5,451 nucleotides of DNA, taken from assembly GCA_019752835.1 (NCBI GenBank), contig JAIELR010000219.1:1-5451 (forward strand), given 5' to 3'. Source of the stretch: Gammaproteobacteria bacterium. GTDB taxonomy: Bacteria > Pseudomonadota > Gammaproteobacteria > UBA1113. Shown here in pieces: positions 1 through 5,451 of the stretch (its first letter is position 1; every line of letters begins with the position of its first letter). Under the pieces are notes generated by a model. That model searched no databases. It was not told where the DNA came from and saw only the letters and a program-made list of their open reading frames with translations. A program made the position numbers and the translations under genes.

Positions 1-217
1 CATGATTTAAGGCTTTAATTCCCTCTGGAATTTTTTCATCAGGAAGCAAGAGGCTTACATACACTTTGGCATGAGAGAGATCGCGACTGACTTTAACCTC
101 AGTCACGGAGACCATTCCAATACGTGGATCTTTGATTTTTTGTTGAATTAATGTGGCTAGCTCACGCATTATGCCATCGTTAATTCGATCTAGTCTTGTA
201 AAATCTTTTTTTGTCAT
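1..217 (-). CDS. rbfA: Ribosome-binding factor A, 5' part (cut by window edge)
   Basis: RbfA is a small cytoplasmic KH-type protein that binds the immature 30S subunit and helps the 5' end of 16S rRNA to mature, especially in the cold. Seventy-two codons are visible, then the window ends. The recognisable parts are IKDPRIGM (residues 28-35) and VSRDLSHAKVYVS (43-55), which match the start of the family's KH-like fold. The rest, including the second half of the fold, lies outside the window; family members are usually about 120-135 residues. The ATG at 217-215 lies only 3 bases after the infB stop codon (TAA, 223-221). No good Shine-Dalgarno sequence precedes it, only a purine-rich stretch in the last infB codons, so translation is probably coupled to infB. 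It follows infB as in E. coli. The identity is secure; completeness cannot be judged. Confidence 0.95.
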   Translation of the reverse strand, partial: MTKKDFTRLDRINDGIMRELATLIQQKIKDPRIGMVSVTEVKVSRDLSHAKVYVSLLLPDEKIPEGIKALNH

Positions 218-220
218 TTT

Positions 221-2692
221 TTACAACGTCTTCGCTACCGCTATCATTTCATAGACTTCGATTTGATCGCCAACCTGAACATCATTATAGTTTTTGACGG
301 CAATACCGCACTCAAAACCATTACGAACTTCGTTGACATCTTCTTTAAATCGACGTAACGACTCTAACTCACCTTCAAAAATAACCACATTCTCACGCAA
401 GACACGAATACGTTTATGACGTTTGATCAAGCCCTCAATGACCATACAACCCGCAACAGCACCAAACTTAGGCGAGCGGAATACATCACGGACTTGTGCC
501 AGGCCAGTAATTTGCTCACGCATTTCCGGCGACAACATACCTTGTAAGGCTTTTTTCACTTCGTCAATAACATCATAAATAACACTGTAATAATGAAGAT
601 CGACATTTTCAGCATCAACCAAACGCCGTGCAGTTGTATCTGCCCGAACATTAAAGCCAATGATAATAGCCTTTGAAGCAATAGCAAGATTAACATCGGA
701 TTCGGTAATACCACCCACACCCGTTGCAATCAATTTCACTTGAACCTCAGAGGTCGATAAGCGCTGGAGAGCATCACTCAAGGCCTCGGCGGATCCTTGA
801 ACATCCGCTTTCAATACAATATTCAGCGCATTGACTTGACCTTCACTCATGCGACTAAAGATATCTTCTAACGTAGTTGCCTGCTGCTTGGCTAACTTCA
901 CATCTCTAAATTTGCCTTGCCGAAATAAAGCCACTTCACGCGCTTTACGCTCATCTGGCACAACGATAATATCGTCGCCAGCAAGCGGTGCTCCCGATAA
1001 ACCCAACACTTCTACAGGCATAGATGGCCCAGCAGAATCCACATGCTTACCACGCTCATCTAACATTGCACGTACGCGACCAAATTGAACACCCGTCAAA
1101 ATAATGTCACCACGATTCAGTGTTCCACGTTGTATCAACAAGGTAGCAACAGGGCCTCGACCTTTATCCAAACGCGATTCAATCACGATGCCTTGAGCTG
1201 GACCTGTCGCCGCAGCTTTTAATTCCAAAACTTCTGCCTGCAACAAAATAGCCTCTAATAGCGCATCAATTCCTTCACCTGTTTTAGCGGAAATACTTAC
1301 AAACATCACATCACCGCCCCATTCTTCTGAAACGACATTGTGTTGCGATAATTCTGTTTTAACGCGTTCCGGATCAGCGTCCGGTTTATCGATTTTATTC
1401 ACAGCAACCACAATAGGCACTTCAGCTGCACGAGCATGCTGGACGGCTTCGAGGGTTTGAGGCATCACACCATCATCGGCGGCGACGACAAGAACAACGA
1501 TATCAGTGCACTTTGCACCACGAGCACGCATCGCAGTAAAGGCTTCATGGCCTGGGGTATCTAAAAACGTAATGGTACCGCCTGGGGTATCAACATGATA
1601 GGCACCTATATGTTGAGTAATTCCACCTGCTTCCATACTCGTGACGCGTGTCCGCCGGATATAATCAAGTAGCGAGGTTTTACCGTGATCAACGTGACCC
1701 ATAATCGTCACAACAGGCGCTCGAGTACTTTCTTCAATAAGAGATGCTGAACTTTCAATAATATCAACTTCAATTTGATTTTCTTTGAGTAAAATTGGGT
1801 GATGCCCCATTTCTTCAACAATAATTGCCGCTGTTTCTTGATCGATCACTTGGTTGATAGTTGCCATTGCACCTAGTTTCATCAAAGAGCGAATCACTTC
1901 CGCCGCCTTGACAGACATCCGCGAAGCAAGTTCTGCAACCGTAATGGTTTCCGGAATGGGTACATCATGCACAGTGCGAACCGTTGGTTTTGCAAATTCT
2001 TGTTTTAATGCAACAGCTTGACGGCTTTTCCCCGATTTGTGTCGGGAACCAGAGCGCTCATGTGCACCTCGGGCATGGCGATCAGGAATATGTAGCCTAA
2101 CAGGACTATCTTCAATTTCCTCATCACTCAAGGGGATTGGATGTTTTGTATCTTTTTTAGGTTTACGCGCTTCCACCTTACGAGACTCTTCTCTTTCTCG
2201 CTCAAGGGTGCGGGCTGATTTTTCTCTCACACCACCTACTTTGGGTTTAGTCGGCTTATTTTCTGCGGTTACAGTAGTCGGTTTAACTGGCGCTTCCTGT
2301 ACGAAAGCCTCTGGTGTAGCGTCAGTTACCTTGCCCCCATCAAGCTCCGACATCGGTTCAGTGATATCTAGACCCTCTTGTTTTTCAACAAGTGTAGCGT
2401 CAGTCTGCTCTTCTTCTAAAGCATCGGATGCAAAACCTGCTGGGACGTTTTCATTTTCAGACAGCTGTGGCGCAGCTCCTTCTTTTTCAAGTGTTGGCTG
2501 AATATAGCTTCGGTTCTTTTTTACCACGACTTTGACAGCCGTTTTACGGCCTTCGATTTTGAGTTCGAATTCACTTTTTCGTTTTAACATCAATTTTTTA
2601 GGGGCAGCTATCACTGGTGCGGATTTCGTACTTAGCGCGCTTTTCAAGTGCAATTGCGATTTATCTTGTTCGCTGCTTTTTTGGTCGGTCAT
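221..2692 (-). CDS. infB: Translation initiation factor IF-2
   Basis: IF-2 is the GTPase that brings fMet-tRNA to the 30S subunit and promotes 50S joining. The 823 residues hold, in order: a short basic N terminus (1-66), a charged low-complexity linker (about 67-240), the IF2_N helical domain next to the G domain (about 244-297), the G domain, beta-barrel domain II (about 500-590), domain III (about 605-700) and the fMet-tRNA-binding C-terminal domain (about 715-823). The GTPase motifs are intact: G1 GHVDHGKT (332-339), G2 [10 protein letters not shown] (356-365), G3 DTPGH (378-382), G4 NKID (432-435) and G5 SAK (468-470). The core aligns closely with E. coli IF2, which is 890 residues. The extreme N-terminal subdomain found in E. 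coli is missing: homology starts only near KLMLKRK (33-39). The ATG at 2692 is well placed after AAGGGG, and an in-frame TGA at 2713-2711 excludes a longer form. The gene lies 69 bases after nusA. Confidence 0.98.
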   Translation of the reverse strand: MTDQKSSEQDKSQLHLKSALSTKSAPVIAAPKKLMLKRKSEFELKIEGRKTAVKVVVKKNRSYIQPTLEKEGAAPQLSENENVPAGFASDALEEEQTDATLVEKQEGLDITEPMSELDGGKVTDATPEAFVQEAPVKPTTVTAENKPTKPKVGGVREKSARTLEREREESRKVEARKPKKDTKHPIPLSDEEIEDSPVRLHIPDRHARGAHERSGSRHKSGKSRQAVALKQEFAKPTVRTVHDVPIPETITVAELASRMSVKAAEVIRSLMKLGAMATINQVIDQETAAIIVEEMGHHPILLKENQIEVDIIESSASLIEESTRAPVVTIMGHVDHGKTSLLDYIRRTRVTSMEAGGITQHIGAYHVDTPGGTITFLDTPGHEAFTAMRARGAKCTDIVVLVVAADDGVMPQTLEAVQHARAAEVPIVVAVNKIDKPDADPERVKTELSQHNVVSEEWGGDVMFVSISAKTGEGIDALLEAILLQAEVLELKAAATGPAQGIVIESRLDKGRGPVATLLIQRGTLNRGDIILTGVQFGRVRAMLDERGKHVDSAGPSMPVEVLGLSGAPLAGDDIIVVPDERKAREVALFRQGKFRDVKLAKQQATTLEDIFSRMSEGQVNALNIVLKADVQGSAEALSDALQRLSTSEVQVKLIATGVGGITESDVNLAIASKAIIIGFNVRADTTARRLVDAENVDLHYYSVIYDVIDEVKKALQGMLSPEMREQITGLAQVRDVFRSPKFGAVAGCMVIEGLIKRHKRIRVLRENVVIFEGELESLRRFKEDVNEVRNGFECGIAVKNYNDVQVGDQIEVYEMIAVAKTL

Positions 2693-2702
2693 AGGCTTGA
2701 CG

Positions 2703-2708
2703 CCCCTT
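2703..2708 (-). promoter_or_regulatory. Shine-Dalgarno site of infB
   Basis: AAGGGG read on the minus strand, 10 bases before the ATG at 2692. Together with the in-frame TGA at 2713-2711 it fixes the infB start, so the short N terminus of IF-2 does not come from choosing a downstream start codon. Confidence 0.75.
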
Positions 2709-2761
2709 ATTCAAATTTATATATACTCTTCGCAATTCGATTTTCGACATCCAGTAATTCA

Positions 2762-4228
2762 TTAGTCCTTAAACCATGGTTCGCGTGCTGTCATAATCAA
2801 CTTTGCAGCAGTTTCTCTATCTAAGCCTTCAATGTCAAGTAAATCATCAACGGCTTGTTCTGCTAAATCTTCCATCGTAATAATATCATGTTGCGCCAAT
2901 TTGGAAGCAAGTTCAGGGGTCATTCCATCCATCGCCAAGAGATCATCACTCAACATTTCGCTACGTTCAGCTGTTCGCGCCGCCAAGACTTCCTGCGCAC
3001 GATTACGCAATTCTTTAGCAATATCTTCGTCAAAACCCTCAATAGCTAATAACTCAGAGACTGGAACATACGCAATTTCTTCAAGGGAAGAAAAGCCTTC
3101 CTCAATCAAAATAGCAGCAAAATCTTCGTCAACACCAAGCGCATCAACAAAAAGTTGAGATAGGTCTTCGGTTTCTTGCTCAGATTTTGCCTGCGCATCC
3201 TCCAGGGACATGACGTTTAAGTTCCAACCGGTTAATTCACTCGCTAATCTTACATTTTGGCCATTACGACCTATCGCTTGCGACAAATGTTCTTGTTTAA
3301 CAGCAACATCTATCGAATGAGAGTCTTCATCTACGATGATAGATTCGACCTCAGCAGGGGCCATTGCATTAATAACCAGTTGTGCTGGATTTTCATCCCA
3401 CAAAACAATATCAATTCGCTCACCGCCTAACTCGCCAGAAACGGCTTGCACTCGCGACCCGCGCATACCAACACAAGCGCCGATAGGATCTATACGGCCG
3501 TCATTTGTTTTAACAGCAATTTTTGCTCGGATACCTGGATCACGGGCCGCTGCTCTTACTTCAATTACATCTTCGCCAATTTCAGGCACTTCAAGACGGA
3601 ATAACTCTACCAGCATATTTTTATTTGTACGACTAACAAAAACTTGTGGTCCGCGTGGTTCATAGTGCACATCATAAACATAAACACGTGCCCTGTCATT
3701 AATTCGATAGATATCGGAGGGTAGCATTTCTTCACGATAAAGCACTGCTTCTACATTATCACCCAAATCCAGTAATATGATTTCACGCGTTACTTTCTTT
3801 ACAACACCCGTCACAATCGAGTCTAACTTAGCTTTGAATTGGTTAACCATTTGTCGACGCTCTGCATCACGCATAGCCTGCATTATGATACCTTTAGCTG
3901 TTTGAGCATCAATGCGCCCAAACTCTATGGTCTCAATAGGTTCCTCAACAACATCGCCGACCTCGGCTGAAGGCTTGATCTTAACCGCATCACTCAATCG
4001 CATTTGTGATGCATCCGCGTCCAAGTCATCTTCAATGACGGTAAAACACCGAAAACTATTTATTTTGCCAGTTACTCTGTTTATTTCGACCCGCAACACA
4101 CGCTCATCTTCAAATCGTTTTTTTGTAGGCGCGGCCAACGCAGATTCCAACGCCTCAAAAACGTTCTGCGGTAAAATGCCCTTTGCATTTGCTAACGATT
4201 CAACTAACGGTAATATTTCTTTACTCAT
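2762..4228 (-). CDS. nusA: Transcription termination/antitermination factor NusA
   Basis: NusA binds RNA polymerase and nascent RNA, and modulates pausing, intrinsic and Rho-dependent termination, and antitermination. The 488 residues are close to the 495 of E. coli. The order is: N-terminal polymerase-binding domain (1 to about 125), S1 domain (about 133-200), KH1 with GACVGMRGSRV (250-260), KH2 with AIGRNGQNVRLA (318-329), then two helix-hairpin-helix acidic repeats (about 360-415 and 430-482). The repeats carry the matching phrases LLAIEGFDEDIAKEL (393-407) and LLDIEGLDRETAAKL (463-477). Two acidic repeats are typical of proteobacteria such as E. coli, where the last one contacts the alpha subunit of polymerase; Gram-positive NusA lacks them. 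The ATG at 4228 follows a purine-rich AGGTGGGG (4244-4237). It begins 44 bases after the rimP stop. In E. coli NusA represses its own operon; the leader here would allow the same, which is inference. Confidence 0.98.
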   Translation of the reverse strand: MSKEILPLVESLANAKGILPQNVFEALESALAAPTKKRFEDERVLRVEINRVTGKINSFRCFTVIEDDLDADASQMRLSDAVKIKPSAEVGDVVEEPIETIEFGRIDAQTAKGIIMQAMRDAERRQMVNQFKAKLDSIVTGVVKKVTREIILLDLGDNVEAVLYREEMLPSDIYRINDRARVYVYDVHYEPRGPQVFVSRTNKNMLVELFRLEVPEIGEDVIEVRAAARDPGIRAKIAVKTNDGRIDPIGACVGMRGSRVQAVSGELGGERIDIVLWDENPAQLVINAMAPAEVESIIVDEDSHSIDVAVKQEHLSQAIGRNGQNVRLASELTGWNLNVMSLEDAQAKSEQETEDLSQLFVDALGVDEDFAAILIEEGFSSLEEIAYVPVSELLAIEGFDEDIAKELRNRAQEVLAARTAERSEMLSDDLLAMDGMTPELASKLAQHDIITMEDLAEQAVDDLLDIEGLDRETAAKLIMTAREPWFKD

Positions 4229-4272
4229 GATTGCTGCCCCACCTTTTTACGCTAGCACTATACTATTAATTT

Positions 4273-4725
4273 CTAAATAAAATATATATGTGCTTTATCA
4301 ATTTCATCATAACGGAGTGCGATAAGCTCGCCCCCATCCAACAGCAAATGAATAGTGTCATCATTCGCCTCTTGGAGCAGCCCCAAAAAATTACGCTGCT
4401 CATTGCGCAGGGCATGTAATCGCAGCTTGATTCTTTTGCCTACTGCTTGCTGATAATGCTTGGCTTTAAATAATGGGCGCTCAATGCCTGGAGAAGAAAT
4501 TTCCAGGGTATAAGAACCCGTAATCAGGTCATCAACATCCAACAATGCACTTATATGACGAGTCACTTTCGCACAATCATCGACGTTAATACCGCCTTCT
4601 TTATCAAAATAAACTCTAAGTAATTTACCACCGCCCTGCTGCATTAATACGTGGCCGATAAATTCATAGCCCAAGCCCTCAATTTCAGCGTTGAGTAAAT
4701 TTTCTAATCTCGACTCTTTACTCAT
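4273..4725 (-). CDS. rimP: Ribosome maturation factor RimP
   Basis: RimP (formerly YhbC or P15A) assists late assembly of the 30S subunit. It has 150 residues, the same length as in E. coli. The N-terminal alpha/beta domain (about 1-86) contains INVDDCAKVTRHIS (46-59) and ends in the family hallmark LEISSPGIERPL (74-85). The C-terminal Sm-like barrel (about 88-150) includes GKRIKLRL (96-103) and RNFLGLLQEA (111-120). The ATG at 4725 lies 8 bases after a GAGGGG Shine-Dalgarno sequence (4739-4734), and the gene ends with TAG (4275-4273). It is the first protein gene of the operon after metY and a terminator, and is followed by nusA after 44 bases. The product and its place in the operon both agree with the usual gammaproteobacterial arrangement. 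Confidence 0.97.
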   Translation of the reverse strand: MSKESRLENLLNAEIEGLGYEFIGHVLMQQGGGKLLRVYFDKEGGINVDDCAKVTRHISALLDVDDLITGSYTLEISSPGIERPLFKAKHYQQAVGKRIKLRLHALRNEQRNFLGLLQEANDDTIHLLLDGGELIALRYDEIDKAHIYFI

Positions 4726-4753
4726 TATGTAAGCCCCTCATAACGCTGCTCGC

Positions 4754-4762
4754 ATCATAACA
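4754..4762 (-). promoter_or_regulatory. Candidate extended -10 promoter for rimP
   Basis: On the minus strand TG-T-TATGAT reads as an extended -10 element (TG at 4762-4761, hexamer 4759-4754). The expected start would be near 4747, giving a leader of roughly 22 bases that contains the rimP Shine-Dalgarno site. No convincing -35 hexamer is present at 16-18 bases. It sits just after the terminator, where a secondary promoter would make rimP-nusA-infB partly independent of metY. Short motifs of this kind occur by chance, so confidence is low. Confidence 0.3.
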
Positions 4763-4764
4763 AT

Positions 4765-4787
4765 CCCGAAAACTCAAACGTTTTGGG
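4765..4787 (-). other. Leader hairpin downstream of the terminator
   Basis: The minus strand has CCCAAAAC (4787-4780) and GTTTTCGGG (4773-4765), which pair over 8 base pairs with one bulged C and a 6-base loop. It lies 5 bases past the metY-rimP terminator and has no T-run of its own, so it is not a second intrinsic terminator. It may be a processing or pausing structure in the rimP leader; the function is unknown. Confidence 0.4.
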
Positions 4788-4790
4788 TAT

Positions 4791-4815
4791 AAAAAACCCC
4801 TTAGACAGGGGTTTT
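4791..4815 (-). terminator. Intrinsic terminator between metY and rimP
   Basis: In the minus-strand transcript AAAACCCC (4815-4808) pairs with GGGGTTTT (4800-4793) over a 7-base loop, and the T-run extends by two more T (4792-4791). The stem has four G-C pairs and ends in six T. It lies 20 bases after the tRNA CCA end and 65 bases before rimP. It should release most tRNA transcripts and let a fraction read into rimP-nusA-infB. In E. coli terminators are likewise found after metY in this operon. It could also act weakly on the plus strand, which has only four T. Confidence 0.85.
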
Positions 4816-4835
4816 CGTTGTTATTGACATAAATT

Positions 4836-4912
<77 letters not shown>

Positions 4913-4919
4913 TCAACAT

Positions 4920-4955
4920 GGGGCATAGTATATTATAGGTCTACGGATAAAGCAA
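4920..4955 (-). promoter_or_regulatory. Sigma70 promoter of metY with GC-rich discriminator
   Basis: The minus strand has TTGCTT (4955-4950), a 17-base spacer and TATACT (4932-4927). An overlapping TATAAT (4937-4932) would leave only 12 bases from the -35, so TATACT is the better -10. Directly after the -10 comes ATGCCCC, whose GCCCC (4924-4920) is the kind of discriminator found in stable-RNA promoters that ppGpp and DksA repress. Transcription should start close to 4920, a few bases before the tRNA, so the 5' leader is very short. It is the main promoter visible for the whole operon. Confidence 0.8.
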
Positions 4956-4959
4956 CTAG

Positions 4960-5260
4960 TTTGTGTGTTTGGCGTCTAAAGAAGTCTAATGGGGCGAAAC
5001 ACCTCTTCTTGATACTTATTTAGTGATCTGAAACCAGCTGAGACATATCAAATGATAACATATACACCCATTGCAACTTCAGATGCGATGGGTAAAAGTG
5101 GTAGAAGAAATATGGGTCATTGCCATCTAACAAATCGCCAAAATTTTTGTATGCAATTATTGAACTCAAAAATTGCGCATGTTATACTGCTTAAGAGTTA
5201 GGGAAGGTTTCATGGAGATAACTACCTGACATAGGGTTCCAAGGATGGTTTAACACTCTC
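4960..5260. other. Stretch without a recognised gene
   Basis: About 300 bases between the metY promoter and the insertion sequence. There is no RNA gene or protein I recognise. Two short overlapping open frames exist: plus strand 5052-5201 (49 codons from ATG, no clear Shine-Dalgarno) and minus strand 5020-5181 (53 codons without ATG at the front). Neither matches a family I know. The only strong signal is a plus-strand promoter at 5160-5188. The stretch may be old intergenic sequence or the eroded remnant of a gene displaced by the insertion sequence. Confidence 0.5.
5160..5188 (+). promoter_or_regulatory. Sigma70-like promoter facing the insertion sequence
   Basis: TTGAAC (5160-5165), a 17-base spacer and TATACT (5183-5188) make a good sigma70 match on the plus strand. 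Transcription would start near 5195-5196 and run into the 3' end of the insertion sequence, antisense to tnpA. No gene begins behind it in the window. It could drive a small RNA, or be the promoter of a gene lost or displaced by the insertion. An imperfect inverted repeat (ATGCAATT 5151-5158, AATTGCGCAT 5171-5180) flanks the -35. Confidence 0.5.
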
Positions 5261-5270
5261 AGTCATACCG

Positions 5271-5287
5271 CACCCGCGAAGCGGGTG
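5271..5287 (-). repeat. Subterminal hairpin near the IS right end
   Basis: CACCCGC (5271-5277) and GCGGGTG (5281-5287) form a perfect 7-base-pair stem with a 3-base loop. It lies about 55-70 bases past the tnpA stop. In IS200/IS605 elements such a hairpin is what TnpA recognises near the cleavage site. No T-run follows on the minus strand, so it does not look like a terminator. Confidence 0.65.
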
Positions 5288-5292
5288 GCTTG

Positions 5293-5322
5293 ACGGTTGT
5301 TAGCAGCCTCAAAGGCTGCCGT
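5293..5322 (-). repeat. Second hairpin after tnpA
   Basis: GCAGCC (5303-5308) pairs with GGCTGC (5314-5319) over a 5-base loop. ACGG (5293-5296) can also pair with CCGT (5319-5322) as an outer stem, in competition for C5319. It lies 20 bases after the tnpA stop codon. It may be part of the right-end structure or a weak transcript end; no T-run follows it on the minus strand. Confidence 0.5.
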
Positions 5323-5341
5323 TTTAAAGTTCAGATTAAAA

Positions 5342-5451
5342 TTAGAAATTGCCTGTTTCATTTGAGCCCTGTATATCAAGCTGCTCCTGATTCCGGATGT
5401 ATTCCTTAATTTTCGCCTCCTCAAACCCTACCGTCGAAACAGCATAGCCTC
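5342..5451 (-). CDS. tnpA: IS200/IS605 transposase TnpA, C-terminal part (cut by window edge)
   Basis: Thirty-five C-terminal residues and a TAA stop (5344-5342) are visible; the rest is beyond the right edge. GYAVSTVGFEEAKIKEYIRN corresponds to the C-terminal part of Y1 transposases; the IS608 TnpA counterpart has ISTVG followed by KQYIENQ. The tyrosine of KEYIRNQ (codon 5401-5399) aligns with the catalytic tyrosine that attacks the DNA strand, and the Q four residues later matches the family residue placed near the metal. The HUH motif would be further upstream and cannot be seen. The usual length is about 130-155 residues. The frame is intact over the visible part, so the copy may be active, but this cannot be judged from the fragment. 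It reads toward metY, in the same direction as the operon. Confidence 0.85.
   Translation of the reverse strand, partial: GYAVSTVGFEEAKIKEYIRNQEQLDIQGSNETGNF

Larger units (their letters stand above)
5260..5451 (-). mobile_element. IS200/IS605-family insertion sequence, right end
   Basis: The C terminus of a Y1 (HUH) transposase runs in from the right edge, and behind its stop codon lie two hairpins. Subterminal hairpins rather than terminal inverted repeats are characteristic of this family, which transposes as a single strand and makes no target duplication. The exact right boundary cannot be set from one copy; I place it just past the hairpin at 5271-5287. The left end and most of the transposase lie outside the window, so I cannot tell whether an accessory tnpB is present. 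Confidence 0.75.

Noticed and set aside
849..1088. Plus-strand open frame of 79 codons
   Set aside because: Antisense to the conserved domain II and III part of IF-2; no independent signals.
2037..2501. Plus-strand open frame of 154 codons
   Set aside because: It lies wholly inside infB on the opposite strand, opposite the low-complexity linker, is serine-rich as expected of an antisense shadow, and resembles no family.
2715..2745. AT-rich stretch with TATATA between nusA and infB as an infB promoter
   Set aside because: No -35 hexamer at a suitable distance; TTGCGA is far too close to the TATA stretch.
2532..2765. Plus-strand open frame of 77 codons across the infB start
   Set aside because: Mostly antisense to infB and the nusA-infB gap, with no recognisable protein or ribosome binding site.
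2832..4280. Three plus-strand open frames (2832-3158, 3336-3665, 3912-4280)
   Set aside because: All lie antisense to nusA, are serine-rich and show no family motifs; shadows of the nusA codons.
5271..5287. GC-rich hairpin as a transcription terminator
   Set aside because: No T-run follows on either strand; position behind tnpA fits an IS right-end hairpin better.
4960..5451. CRISPR array or phage attachment site next to the tRNA
   Set aside because: No regularly spaced repeats are present. No integrase or duplicated tRNA end is visible, and the mobile element here is of the IS200/IS605 type, which does not target tRNA genes in that way.

Overview
The window carries the 5' part of a conserved bacterial translation and transcription operon, all read on the minus strand. 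From right to left the order is initiator tRNA-fMet (metY), rimP, nusA, infB and the start of rbfA, which is cut by the left edge. This order, the two C-terminal acidic repeats in NusA, the RimP and IF2 sequences, and an initiator tRNA almost identical to that of E. coli all point to a gammaproteobacterium. The base composition is moderate to slightly AT-rich. An intracellular or Legionellales-like host is possible, but this is a guess from general resemblance and not a call.

Layout. At 1-217 is the first 72 codons of rbfA. At 221-2692 is infB, a complete gene whose product has an atypical N terminus. At 2762-4228 is nusA and at 4273-4725 is rimP, both of ordinary length. At 4754-4815 is a leader holding a strong intrinsic terminator, a second hairpin and a candidate extended -10 promoter. 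At 4836-4912 is tRNA-fMet with an encoded CCA, preceded by a clear sigma70 promoter (4927-4955) that has a GC-rich discriminator. At 4960-5260 is a stretch with no recognisable gene but with a good plus-strand promoter. From about 5260 to the right edge is the right end of an IS200/IS605-family insertion sequence, with the last 35 residues of its TnpA and two hairpins downstream of the stop codon.

How it works together. Transcription from the metY promoter makes initiator tRNA, then meets a terminator that only part of the polymerases should pass. Read-through, or the weaker candidate promoter just after the terminator, would supply RimP and RbfA (30S maturation), NusA (elongation, pausing and termination factor) and IF2 (delivery of fMet-tRNA to the 30S subunit). 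Grouping the initiator tRNA with the factor that binds it, and with NusA, which acts on terminators of this kind, is the well-known gammaproteobacterial arrangement.

Most of the window is ordinary core genome. I see no convincing undescribed system. The points worth a second look are the altered N terminus of IF2, the attenuator-like leader, and the orphan plus-strand promoter facing the insertion sequence.
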